64,000 bases of DNA, taken from the NCBI GenBank assembly GCA_030077755.1, contig JAQJZZ010000010.1:5642001-5706000 (forward strand), written 5' to 3'. Shown in pieces: positions 36,395 to 47,837 of the stretch (position 1 is its first letter; every line of letters starts with the position of its first letter). The translations under genes and the position numbers were made by a program. Below the pieces are notes generated by a model. It did not search any database, was not told the origin of the DNA, and was given only the letters and a program-made list of their open reading frames with translations. Source of the DNA: Filosporella fistucella. Lineage: Eukaryota; Ascomycota; Leotiomycetes; Helotiales.

Positions 36395-38068
36395 ATGGAG
36401 ACTCAAGGCATACCTGCAGGTAAGTCAAATCTTCAACATAGCAGTTTTGTGATGAAAAACATTCGCTTCAAAGATAGCAACCCTTATGGAGTATATAGTG
36501 TCCGAACATCTCAGCCGAACATATACTATCTATATAAGCTTCGAAACCGGGGAACTTTTGCTGAAACCTTGAATGAAAATGCCATTTAGGTCAGATTGAA
36601 TAAAATTAAACAGCTTGCTAGATTTCATACTATCCAAAGTTTTATCCAAGAAAATGCCGCTAATTCCTTCATAGGACTTGTAGGCAGATATTACGCAGCC
36701 AGACACTCGTATGGCCATTATCGGTCGTGTGGTGTCGCTGGTCGTTACATACTGCTTACTCCATCTCTTGGAGAATTCACTGCTCTTTTGAGATATTCTC
36801 TGAGAAGAGTTCTCGACAGGCACCCAGCTTTATGCTTTGGTCTCCTCGAAAGAACTGCTGCGTCCGAGGCTCAATTCTTTCGACTGCCTTGTATCAAGTT
36901 TGAAGACATCGTAGAATTCCGCACTTCAGATCTCCCACCAGGCCAGGAAGATTTGGCTCTCTCGAAAGAGCTTGGTATTGCACATGAGCATATGTTCACA
37001 GAGCAGACAACAAAGCCGGCATGGAAACTAGTCGTTTTGCAGCATCTCAACCGCTCACCTGGTTCGAACTCGAAAATTGATGTCGCTTTCATCAGTCACC
37101 ATGCCGTCGCGGACGGTAAATCTGGTGTAGCCTTCCACAAGTCCCTCTTCAAGTATATGCAAGAAGCATCGTCCCGTCAAAATCAAGATACTGAATGGCC
37201 ATATCATGTCCCAAAGACTCTTAACCGCCCACCGTACGTCGAAGACGCCCTCCCTCCACCCTCCTCATCACCACCTCCCTTGCAAAAACGCACAGAAGAC
37301 TTCAAATACTACACATTCACCCCACCCTTCCTCCCATCAATCTCCTCCTACCACTCTCGCACCAAAATAATCAGTATTCCCTCCTCCAACCTCTCTTCAA
37401 TCCTAACATACACCCGTTCCCTAAACACCACTCTTACCGGCCTCATCCACTCCCTCCTTCTCCTTCATCTCTCGCACTCCATCCCCTCCTCTACGGGCTA
37501 CAGATTTGTAACACCCTTCTCCATGCGCCGCTTCACGCACATCTCCGACGACGAAATCACGAACCATATCGCATTCATCTCCACTAATTTCGACGCTCCT
37601 CTCGTGCAAGCAGCTCGTGCTGCTGCTGAAGACACGGCCGAGGAGAGACAAGTGGTTACGAGAGCGGGAGAACAGTATAAAGATGAGTTGAGTAGGGAAT
37701 TGGAGCAGGTTCCAGAGTTTGGAGCGACCGCTATCAGGAATATAGCGGGAATAGAGGATTTTGACAGGTTTTGTGAGGAGGGCATGAAGGGAGAGAGGGA
37801 AGAGACGTGGGAGGTGAGTAATATTGGGTTAGTGAAATTGGGTGAATCGGATAAGGAGGGGGATGAAGGAGTGAGAGTTGAGAAATTGGTGTTCAGTCAG
37901 TGTGGAATGGTTATTGGTGGTGCGATTGGGTGTTCTGTCATCTGTTTAAAGAATGCGCCACTGGTTTTAACTCTGAGCTGGCAGGAAGGAGTTTTGGAAG
38001 AGGAGTTTGTTGACGGACTGGGAGACTACTTGGAGAGGAGATTGACCAGTATTGGCACGATTGTGTGA
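36395..38068 (+). CDS. Alcohol acetyltransferase-family (AATase) acyltransferase
   Basis: BAHD-like acyl-CoA-dependent acyltransferase; characterised fungal members esterify alcohols such as isoamyl alcohol. Two exons: 36395-36419 and 36675-38068, a 255-nt intron, 472 aa. The short first exon gives METQGIPAG and joins directly to LVGRYYAARHSYGHYRSCG, the usual family N-terminus; a frame opening at 36596 with TTG would instead include intron sequence. The catalytic HHxxxDG motif is visible as ISHHAVADGKSG near residue 160. The mid-region RFVTPFSMRR and late region FSQCGMVIGGAIGCSV match the second half of the fold. A Pro/Ser-rich linker lies at about 205-235. The substrate is not deducible. 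Confidence 0.85.
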
Positions 38069-38692
38069 AGGGATAGTTGAAGTGAAGTAAATTTGGTAAC
38101 ACAAGTTGTCTTAACGAGCTTTATCACATAATTCTACACGGTTAGGTAGCTGGTTTTCAGGCTCTTGAAATCCAAAGTCTTAATGTTCAATTCATCATTT
38201 TCGAAGTCTGACATACTCTAGGGCTTTGACGCTCGAGATTGTAGCTTATTAATGGCAATATATAGACACACGCTAATAAGTTCAAGTTTGGTTAGTACTA
38301 TAAAGAGGTGATAAAATTTTGGAAGCACTTTGCACTGAACGCTTCCTCGCATTTGGCCATTACTGCACAGATTTACGTTATCAGGCCTCTAAGCAACATG
38401 TACCGGTGCTAGGCACCCCTTCCTTTATGCAATAGTTAGGCGCATAGTGGTCGTAGCATAGGTATACCAAAAACCAAAAACATCGCATTGCACACATTCA
38501 CATTTCAGTGTACATGCATAATAGACGGCACAAAGATCGAATGGATTTGAAGAAGATTGGTTATATTAAGTATAATTCGTCTATAAACGAACACACATTT
38601 AGAAAACGTGGTTCTATATCCCTCCAACTGCCACTTTAAATGGTATCCTAAGATCATAATTTCATAAATACTTTCCAAGTACCAACTTTCAT
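38069..38692. other. Convergent 3' region, no gene seen
   Basis: AT-rich sequence between the stop codons of two convergent genes. No supported feature. Confidence 0.55.
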
Positions 38693-40187
38693 TCATGCTT
38701 TCAAACCAGCACTAGTGGTCTCAGGTGTCACACGACCCTGACCCAATCTTTTCTTACTAACCAATCTCATGCCCCCAATAAGCATAATCAAAGCCTCTGC
38801 ACCGAGAATAACAGCAAGCGTAACCATCGCTCCAATAACACCTGCCACAGCCTTTGACATACCATTGCCGCTTGAGGATATAGCTGTGGTAACTGTAGAG
38901 CCAGATGAGTTGGTGGCTGTAGTCGAAGCGCAAACACCAGTTGAGTTTCCGCACTTTGTACACCAAGTTGCTTGATCTCCGATGGCAAACTTGTTCATCT
39001 CATTGACGAACGTAGTCCATGGGAGTTCCGTTTCTTGTCGCCCGAAAAGTGGGTAAGCAGTCAATGGGTTCGCAGCTGCTGTGCCGTTCGAGAAGAGGAA
39101 TCGAACTGAGATGTCGGATGTGGAAGGGTAGGAAGTATTGGAGACGGTGGCATTGGTGACTAACTCGAAAGCCATGGAGGAAGCATAGTCGACGATTCCA
39201 GTAAAGTTCTCGGATACGGCAGGGAGTTGAGCGAGACCGAAGAAAGAAAGGAATGAGGCGTATGCACCAAATTGAATCCCGACGGTCTGTTTTGACTTTC
39301 CGTTGATCGTGCTGTTGAGTTGCTGGACGATTTGCGCAGCGAGGGTGGAGCCAGCAATGGCGCGGATTTCTTCACTTGCGTTATAGGCGAGAGAAAACTC
39401 ATGGACATCGGCAAGTGTTTGCAGTTGATGAACAGTGTCTGTTGTAAGGAGGTTTGAGGAAGGGATTGAGGAGTTGTGAATCATGGAGACGTGGATGAGA
39501 TCGTAGACTGAAGGGTCAGTAACTGGTTTTTAAGCAAGGTGAGTTAAATTTACCTGAGTAAGCATTCTTGAAAGTGTCAGTCGTGGTGGTGAAAGTGCCG
39601 TTGATGACTGGAAGAATGCTTGCATAGAAGCTCTTTGTCTCTTCAAGCTTGGTTAGGTACTCTGAGCTGTAGAAGTAGTTGTTGGAGCTGACAATGGCAT
39701 TGTAGCAGCCACTCTGACCTTGTAGCCAAGCAGAGTTCTCGGAGTTGGCTCCGGTCGAAGCAGAAGAGACAGTGTTGACTGGAATCAACTGATAACCATT
39801 CAATGGCGCCTCGACACTTGTTCCATTGGCGAGTGTTTGCGAACCAAGTGTAGCTCCAACGGGAGGATATAGACCTTGAAGAAATCCAGCTGCAGAATTT
39901 TGGAGAACAGTATCGACAGGTGCCTCAACACTCAATTGAGAGTTCTTGACGAGGTTTGAGCTGATGCCGTATATCGGAGAAGTAGCGTTGGAATCGACAT
40001 AACGATCACGGTAGAAGTTTCCTGACTGCCAAACTTGCGAGTACCCCAAGTCAGTCAAACTGGTGGGAGCGAAGCTTTTCGAAGTTCTGTCGCCATGGCG
40101 GTGGAAAATGTAGACACCAAGAACGGTCTCTCGTGCCTGGATCAATGGCAACAGAGACGAAGCGAGGAGGAGCTGTTTGGCAAGCAT
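38693..40187 (-). CDS. Secreted/membrane-anchored histidine acid phosphatase
   Basis: Histidine phosphatase superfamily, clade 2, hydrolysing phosphomonoesters outside the cell. Two exons (40187-39554, 39507-38693) encode 482 aa. A signal peptide is visible (MLAKQLLLASSLLPLIQA), followed by the catalytic FHRHGDRT motif near residue 28. A second proton-donor region is probably LADVHEFSLAYN near 270. Many N-x-S/T sites suggest heavy glycosylation. Unlike soluble phytases it ends with a transmembrane segment (AVAGVIGAMVTLAVILGAEA) and a basic cytosolic tail (RLVSKKRLGQGR), so it is likely anchored in the plasma membrane or vacuole. The 46-nt intron follows KNAYS. Confidence 0.9.
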
Positions 40188-41316
40188 CTTGAGTGATTTT
40201 CACTTGAAGCTTCGGGTATGACAAAATACAACAAGATGAATAAAAGCAAACACAACAAGCAAGAACACGCTGTGTGAGGGGAATTCTCGAGACTTATTCT
40301 CCCACAGATGAAGATAGCTTAGCCAGCTGCATCGCCTTATCTTTCCATCTCCCACCTTTCCCATCAATCCTTCTCCGAGCTGGGTAAAATCAAGCAAGGT
40401 GAGCTGCCCCGCTCAGGTGCAGAAGTGAAGTTATCCAATCAATCATATCAATGTAAAGCATCCCACCTCCACTTACGATTTCTTGCGCCAAGGACTTCCG
40501 TCCCCCTCACTAACAAACCTGGTCTGCCGCTGAGAAGCTAGTACTAGTGAATCGAATGCCCATTGCTTCTTGCGAATAACATCTGTACAAGGCCGAATTA
40601 TCCGCGAGCTATGAAGCTTGTGGAGGGCCATTTGGTAACGCTCTTTATAAGCTTAGCCTACTAGCTTTGATCTGATAATCCGGCGGCTCCTAAAAATCAT
40701 GACAGCAAGCATTTGTGATTTTTGCTTTAGGTCTGACATGCAAGAGTGGAGTACATAGCGTTTATTCAAAAGTTGGATGAGTCCCGGTGTTGAAGATTTC
40801 TCCTCGGTAAGTGCTCCGAACCGAGATGCACTGTCAGCGTGACAATGCATATCATTGAGTCTCGCCGCCATGATGGGGCTGAATATATTCCATATTAGCA
40901 CCTGGTTGAGTCAGTGTGTCAATAGCCTCATGGATAATCCATAGTTCTAGTTGCCACCTGCTGTGGGGGGGGGGGGAGTGACAGAACCTCGTCACTCACG
41001 TGACGCTGCTAAAAGACCCCTGGATGCGCTGATGATCTTGGGACCATCCGATTCAGGTATCGTACAGATATAAATCCTAAAAGATATTGAATGACATTGA
41101 CTATCAAAAGCGGATATGTTCTAGCCAAGGCTGAAACAAAAAAGATGATTTGTCCGGAGATGACATGTAAGTAAAGATGAAAAAACCTCACCACACCTTT
41201 GGTCCAGGCTGCAACTCCTATAATTTATGTTTTATTGACACATTTAGGTGTTCGCTTGAAAGATGTATTAAAAGGAATAGCATAGAGAATAACCTTCCAT
41301 CGTCTGGCAAAACCAC
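40188..41316. other. Intergenic, with 12-G tract and E-box
   Basis: Promoter of the acid phosphatase and 3' side of ACR3. A run of 12 G lies at 40965-40976, and a TCACGTGA palindrome lies at 40996-41003. No gene recognised. Confidence 0.6.
40996..41003. promoter_or_regulatory. TCACGTGA palindrome (bHLH/Cbf1 or Pho4-type site)
   Basis: Perfect palindrome about 810 bp upstream of the acid phosphatase ATG. CACGTG-type sites are bound by Pho4-like factors at phosphate genes, but the distance is large and no other site is present nearby. Confidence 0.3.
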
Positions 41317-42593
41317 CTAGTCCTTCCACCCTCTGCTTTTTCCGATCCACTTCGCAACATAGACGAGTCCCAGCAATACAGGAACCTCGATAAGTGGACC
41401 AACAGTGGCAGCCAATGCTTGATCGCTGTTCGCTCCATATGTCGCGACAGCCACGGCGATAGCAAGCTCGAAGTTGTTACTTGCAGCAGTGAAACTTTGG
41501 GTCGCAGATAATCTGTACCCAAATCCCATCTTGTGACAAACCAGAAGTGTCAGGAAGAAAATTATACCGAAGTAGACCACTAGAGGAGCAGCAACTCTGA
41601 CAACAGAGACGATTTGGTGGACAACTTGCTTGCCCTGAGAGGCGAAGAGAATCAAGATTGTGAATAGTAAGCCGATGAGTGACCATGGTGCTGCGAACTT
41701 GAGGAAGACGTTGTCGTACCATTTCGGGCTGACGAGGTTGCGAAGAGAGAATCTGGTGATGATGGCAGCACCAAGTGGAATACCCAAAAATACAGCGACG
41801 GATTTCGCAACAGTTGAGTATTCGACATCGAGGGTTCCGCCTTCACGGCTGATAACCTTGATGAAGAGCAGAGCCAAGGGTGCGTAAAGAACCATTTGGA
41901 GAATGGAGTTCACGGCGACGAGAATGGCACAGTACTCGTTATCACCAGCAGCGAGAGCTGTCCAGATCAACACCATTGCGATACATCTTGCTAGTCCGAC
42001 TAGAATGAGTCCTTCGCGGAGAGCGCCCTTGTCTGGGAGGAATGCCCAAGCTAGGCCAAGCTAATGTTGAGTTAGAAGACGGCTGAAACCGAGAAGATGC
42101 GTACGTACCATGACAAGCGGTGCGACAATCCAGTTGACAACTATACTGAAAAGAATCTGTGTCCATATCTCTCTCTTCTGGAAAACCAAATGCAGTGTTT
42201 CATACTTGACTTTGCAGAGGATAGGATACATCATGACCAGTAAACCGACAGCTTTCAACACATTAGCCAAGAGCAGAACAATAAATCTTTAGACCACTCA
42301 CCAATTGGTATCGAGACTCCAACAAAGGTTCCCTTCTGCAATGCTGGTCCAGTATTTGGCACAAAATTTCCAAGAATGATACCAATAGCCATTGCCAGGA
42401 AGATCCACACAGCCAAAAATTGGTTAAGCCATCCTAAACTTTTGAAAATAGAAGATTTTTCGGCGTCGCAAGCCGGTGCATTACATCCTGAAGACTGCTT
42501 CTCGGGATCCGAAAGGGTATGGGAGTCGGAAGCTGGCGGTGTATCCTTCAACACATCATCTGAAGGCAAGACTTCCGTGGCCATTTTGGACAT
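41317..42593 (-). CDS. ACR3: ACR3-type arsenite efflux transporter
   Basis: Plasma-membrane carrier of the BASS superfamily that exports As(III). Three exons (42593-42302, 42251-42109, 42060-41317) give 392 aa. The N-terminal ~55 residues are cytosolic and contain CNAPACDAEK; hydrophobic helices follow, beginning LNQFLAVWIFLAMAIGIILG. Family landmarks are GLARCIAMVLIWTALAAGDNEYCAILVAVNS, split here as GLARCIAMVLIW (with the conserved transport Cys) then AGDNEYCAILVAVNS, and FTAASNNFELAIAVAVATYG near the C-terminus. About ten transmembrane segments can be counted. Introns are 50 and 48 nt. Start ATG 42593 chosen; the upstream extension of the frame begins with GTG. Confidence 0.94.
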
Positions 42594-43403
42594 CTCAATG
42601 TTGAACTTGTAACTCACTGCAGGGAATAATACTTTGGCGCCTGTACCGAAACTAGAATTAAGAAGAACAAATACTTCGATAATCGAAAGCTGTTCGAGAA
42701 ATCAAACAATGACAAGAATGAATAGATAGAGAAATCATACTTACAGAGCAACACGATATATAAAGCAGAATTCGGGGGAGTCGCCTCGAGTCTGAACTCC
42801 AGCAAAATTGCTGACAGGGGTGAATATGGCCAATCATGGAGGGGAAGAATGTCACTCACTCCCGTCGCTAGGGCCTTGGCGTGGAATGTCACTGCTCGAC
42901 ATTCAACGTCGATGTCTCGTTGTCATGAGAGCGTGAAGGAAAATTATTTGAGTGTCATATCGGAACTGGTCGATACAGTTTGTAATCTTTGATGCTCTTG
43001 TTCCAATACTAGGTAAATTGCTAGTTAATTTGGCATCTTGGCATGCGCTACGCTTTCGCTCCTACACAATCCTCTTCTGTACTCAGTCCTGGGCAAGTGC
43101 TGGATGCAAAACGTTTGCCCGTGGATGATGTTGTTGCAGCTGCTGTTTTGGCGATTGCGACGCATCTTGTATTTCAAAACTATCGAACAGCTTAAACCTT
43201 ATCAAATTGCCTGCTTGGAAAGTGCGACCGCAAGCATAAAGCGCTTTTCCACGCGGCGTTGAAGTCGCAGGTGTAATTCTTTGCAAGTAACGACTAAGAG
43301 GTATATAAATATTCAATCTTAAGCTTCAAGTCGCTTCTGATAATCTCAACCCCTCATCCTCCGCCAGTTGGTCCTGTGACTAGCCGCCGTTCAACTTTTC
43401 TAT
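42594..43403. other. Intergenic, no gene seen
   Basis: Promoter of ACR3 and the 3' side of the AAA pseudogene. Short frames only. Confidence 0.55.
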
Positions 43404-44981
43404 CTATGTGTCAAACCTCCCTGCCGTCTCAATAATGTCCTTCATGAGGGCGTACCTCAGCAAATTTCCTTTCCATTTTGCAATCTGGCGTGCTGTTGTG
43501 ACCGCATTGCGGATTTGCCTTCCATTTATTTTATTTTTGGCAAGATCTTCCAGATGATCCTTCAGATTATCGAAGTCAACATTTTCTTCTTCCAATCTTT
43601 CGAGCCTTTCTATAAAGTTCTGCCAAATTTTTACACGTTGGTAATCACTCAAGTTAGCATAGTGCAGCGCTAGTTGGATGCGTGACTTTAAGGCTTCATC
43701 GAATATACCGACCCGGTTACTTGTTAGCACGAATATCCCGTCGTAGTACTCCAAGACTCTAAAAAACATGGAGACGAGTGCGTTACGGCGCAAGTCCTCG
43801 AGATTGCGCTGTTCTAGGAACACATCTGCTTCATCTAGCAAAACCACACATTGCCACTGCTTGCCGAGACTGAGAACTGATTCGAGGTAACTCTCAACCT
43901 CTTCTGGCACTGTCCCAATGTCGCCGCAGGTAACAGGATATAGTGATTTTTCAGCGATCTTGGCAACACTCTCCGCTGTGAGAGTTTTCTGTGTCCCAGG
44001 GCCGCCATGGAGAAGAAGTATCAGTCCGTTGCCCTTCCCGCTGATCAGATCTGTCGATTTCTCTGCATCGAGTTGGTTGCTGATAAGTGCCTCAATGAGT
44101 TCTTTTGTTTTTCTATCAAGTGCCAAGCTCTTAAATGCCTCTTTGTTCAATACCACCTCTGATATCCTGTCGACTTGCAATTCCAACCACTTTTTCTCTT
44201 CAGATTGTATCCTTTGATTGTTGGAGGAACCAAATTCAAGAACGTGGCATTTGAAGGGCTCTCGTTCTCCATAGCTTCTTCTCCAAGACCATCTGGAAGT
44301 TTGGCATCAAAGGAGATTTGTATGTCACGGTCGGATTTATGGAGCTCGCGATAAGTATTGACATCGATCATGTACCGGTCATCCCCGGAATGATGGGATT
44401 CACGACCCTTCTCTTCGTGGTATGAGACAAAATTTCGCGTACGACATGTCCAAGTAGTCTCTCCTCTATGCTTCAGCAGAGCTTTCAATCCGTCGCTCAT
44501 GAATGCTAAAGGTCGCACTCTTAAGTCGGCGATAATTTTCTCGGAATGGTCGTTGCTATCAAGTTCAAACGAGAGCTGACAATACTGGCGTGAGAAAACT
44601 CCAGTGAAACCCCCATGACCAAGCTTCAATTGCCCAGTCCTGGATGCTTTCACTCCTTTTAGTGAGGTTGGATGGCTTGTAACGCCCCGAGCCAAATTTC
44701 AACGGATTCTCGAGCCAAGATCTTGCGAAGAACCCTCGGACGACTTTGTCCTTTTCTTCCTTCCACAAGAATCTGCCCTGGGTCGTAGAGATATTTGATG
44801 TACGGAAATGTAATTTTGCCTCTATCAAGGAGAGCGTCCACGGCTGCGAATTCATCGTGGTAATCTGACAGGACGTAATCGAACAGTAGTTGAAACTCTC
44901 TTCTTTGCTCTTATGCTTGTGTGACCAACCTCCCACTGAATCAATGAGTGGCACACCAATCCTGCCAAACTTGACGAACAT
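43404..44981 (-). pseudogene. Decayed AAA-family ATPase gene
   Basis: The final 260 codons (44186-43404) retain the fungal AAA core: LISGKGNGLILLLHG, CVVLLDEADVFLEQR (Walker B), FVLTSNRVGIFDEALKSRIQ and INGRQIRNAVTTARQIAKWK. The P-loop reads GGPGTQKT, with Gln in place of the conserved Gly before Lys. Upstream, similarity to the family N-terminal half jumps between frames: FQLLFDYVLSDYHDEF and ALLDRGKITFPYIKYLYDPG in one frame, AIEAWSWGF in another, FELDSNDHSEKIIADLRVRP in a third, then the AAA frame. The last shift, near 44180, is consistent with loss of one A from an A-run. Four frameshifts plus P-loop damage indicate a dead gene. Confidence 0.8.
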
Positions 44982-45032
44982 CGAGTACCGTCTAATGACC
45001 CTGCCCGCCCGATTTACTCGCTATACCTGACT

Positions 45033-45186
45033 ATGTATAATAAAGCTTCAAGTACGAGAAATATACTACCGAAAAATTCTGCCCGTAGTTGGACTTTTAT
45101 ATAATCCTAATATTTCCTTGTCTAGTCTACATACCATAAGTCTATATGATAGAGTTTCAAAGTACGAACAATATACTACCGACAAA
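45033..45186. repeat. Imperfect ~44-bp direct repeat between the two pseudogenes
   Basis: Copy 1 at 45033-45076 and copy 2 at 45143-45186 share the order ATAATAAAGCTTCAAGTACG / ATGATAGAGTTTCAAAGTAC and then the identical AATATACTACCGA. The copies start 110 bp apart and lie in the gap between the divergent pseudogenes. Confidence 0.65.
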
Positions 45187-45199
45187 GCGTAACCATTTC

Positions 45200-46870
45200 A
45201 TGGGGCTCTTTCCTAGATCCGACCTCGCCAAGGAGACGTTCAATGAGACCTTGACAGCATTCAAAACCGAACTATCCAAAAATAGAACAAAACTGAAATG
45301 GATTTGAGATTCGGGATGCTGCAGCATTTCGGATGCCTCTGCTTCAGTTGCAGATGCTTGAGCCCAATATGAAGCGCGAAAAGGGGATTCCAATATCAGG
45401 GAGAACCTTTGCGAGCTTGCCCAAAAAATCCACCACTATAGCTCGATTATGGATGTCATGGTTCAACACCATCCTGAGTATACATCACTGATTTGGGGTG
45501 CTATGAAGTTTTTTTTTGTTGTAAGTGTAAATATATCATCACTGAATGGTCTATGACAAAGCTAAAGTCGACCTCAGGGTGTAGTTAATCAGCAAAACTT
45601 GCTCTCTCGACTATCCACAGGACTCTGTCAAGTCGCTGATCATCTCCCTCGAGCAGAACTCATCCTGGACTTATATCCCACAAATAGAGTAAAGCGAGCT
45701 ATAGTGGCTCTGTACGCCCACATTTTGAGGTTTCTTCTCCGCGCATTTCGTTGGTATCAGGAGAGCAAATTCTCACATATGATCCATGCCATAACTCGGC
45801 CTGCAGAACTCCGGTACGACGACCTGCTGGGGAAGATCCCTTTCTTATCGCGCAATATTACAGAATGGGCATTGGTAATCAGTCATACTGAACGACGAGA
45901 TTTGCATGGTAAAGTTCGGCAACACATCGCAGCACAAAATGCAATGCCGCATAGTATCGAGCAGCTAACCACGCTTGTTCTGCAAATCGAAGAGTCGGTG
46001 GCTACTGAAAGTGTAATTAGTGCATCTTCAAGGATTGAGGTGCGACATACACTTTCTGAAGCCCAACTGGCACAGTTTCTGGGTTTTTAATCCACCGGTA
46101 ACTTGCTTGATGCGACGAGGGCATTTCAGAGATATGTTTTTCTTCGCAACAGACGACGTCTTAGGGTATCAAAAAGCGGGCCTACTTTCTGGCTAGATGG
46201 CAAAATTCAAGTTTGGAATCAATGCCAAAGTTTGTCACTCGTAATCATCAAGGTCAACACAAATTGCGGTCTCATGTTAAAGATTTCTGTGTCAACTTAA
46301 TTTCCCTGCTTAGGAAGACGCAAACTCCAGTCATTTGGGCATTAAAGACCATGAATGTTTAGAAGAATAATCTAGCAGAAGATAAGGTGTCAACGGTCGT
46401 GCTGCCCAAGTATTTGACCACACAGGCTGTACAGCTCAATTCCACACTACACACGGACGCAACGCTTGCTCCATCCTTCGAAGCCTGGTTGGGAGCCAAC
46501 ACGGAGGCAAAAAGGTTCGCAATTCTAGCTTCTGCACTACAAGGTATTACTATCATCTATATCATCATTGGTGCCGAACTCCTCAAATGCTCGCTGGCAG
46601 AACTGACGGACGGCTTCTCTTTGCCTTCAGCTTTCCTTCAGATATTCCCGCAAATGGCACAACGAGATGTCAAAGCTGTTATTGAGGTTGCTCTGGTGAG
46701 CTATGGGTCGCCTGTGTTCAAGCCGCCTATGAGTAGCGAGTGTCAAAAACTTGTTGTACCTGTTTCAAAGACGGGACTGAGCAAAAAGGCTACGAGATTT
46801 CCAATTCGTGGACGAAGGTTATCAAATTGAGGGAAAATCGGAGCTAGAGAAATCACGCTGGGGTGAGTTT
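45200..46870 (+). pseudogene. Decayed DUF7708/STAND-like (NLR-type) gene
   Basis: From the ATG at 45200 the frame reads LAKETFNETLTAFKTELSK, then in-frame TGA at 45305 and TGA at 45359, then EARKGDSNIRENLCELAQKI and MVQHHPEYTSLIWGAMKFFF. A normal-looking intron follows (GTAAGT at ~45520 to CCTCAG), then NLLSRLSTGLCQVADHLPR and ITRPAELRYDDLLGKIPFLS, typical of the DUF7708 N-terminal region of fungal STAND/ankyrin-type proteins. A TAA at 46088 interrupts it; VFLRNRRRLRVSKSGPTFWL continues in the same frame; then a shift to another frame (VKDFCVNLISLLRKTQTPVI), a TAG at 46360 and TVVLPKYLTTQAVQLNSTLH to VALVSYGSPVFKPPM. Four stops and a frameshift: a pseudogene. Confidence 0.8.
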
Positions 46871-47837
46871 CTCTACTTGGTCAGTGGCTTAGCACTAACT
46901 TGAGAAGTAATTACAACTTTTGCGACTTTAGAGGGCGTGCCATAGGCGATATTATTTCTCAGGACTCCCCTCCATTCCACCAATCAGCCCAAGCAGCCTT
47001 GAAGTCATAGCTCAGCTCCTCTTGATAGAAAGGATGGAGAGGTCTAGGTTAAAGTGAAGATAGTCAAGAGAGTCAGAACACCGGTTTCTTTAAGTGATAG
47101 CCGGAATAAATAGTGTCAGGTCACGGAGAGAAGATTTGTGGAGCCCAGCTCTTACATGTTGACCCTGTGGACACTTCCAAGATGATATGTAGCTCTATGG
47201 TTTTGTGTTAGCAATGGGGGCAGTTTTTCAAGGGTACATACGGCTCATTCACAAAAAGATTCACGCTTGTGAATGTAGTCAATCTTCGTTTCCGAGCTTT
47301 CAGGTTAGTTATATAGAATGAGCATGCAGCACTTGCGAGTCTATTTCTTCAAAAATCGTCTGATCAACAACACTTACTTAAAATGAAGGAGAAAATGTTC
47401 AATTCATAACAATCCTCTGAGATCTCGTAAGATCCATAACAGCAGAGACCCTAATTAAACCAGAGAAGCAGTGAAATTCGAAACTAGGACATGAAGTTTG
47501 CTTACAATAGGGCAGAAGTAAGCACATCCTGACTTCAACCCAGTTCATCACAATCTCCTTTCAACGTACCCTTTCTTTCGCTCTTCAGTTCCAGTAACAC
47601 TCACCAATACCGCCTAAAAACGCCCAAGCACGTGGGCTCTTCCACCCATCTCAGGGTCCTAGACATATTCCACATCCTCCCTTTCTTTTTCTCTTGGCGG
47701 TGACATTCCATTTTACCCCACCACATATCCCTCCCCCATCCTCCCGTCCCTCATTCTCCAAAGCTCAAGCTTCTCACCTCATGACCTTTGTCTACTCCAT
47801 AACACAACACTTTTCTCGACTTTTACCATTGCAAAAA
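46871..47837. other. Intergenic, no gene seen
   Basis: Between the 3' end of the DUF7708 pseudogene and the rhodanese gene; pyrimidine-rich just upstream of the latter. CACGTG core near 47632. Confidence 0.5.

Noticed and set aside
36596..36674. Acetyltransferase start at the TTG 36596
   Set aside because: Non-ATG codon and unrelated residues; the 25-nt exon with GTAAGT donor and ATAG acceptor restores the family N-terminus.
43404..46870. Intact AAA/NLR defence gene pair
   Set aside because: Several in-frame stops and frame changes in both genes cannot be explained by introns with plausible splice sites, so both are called pseudogenes.
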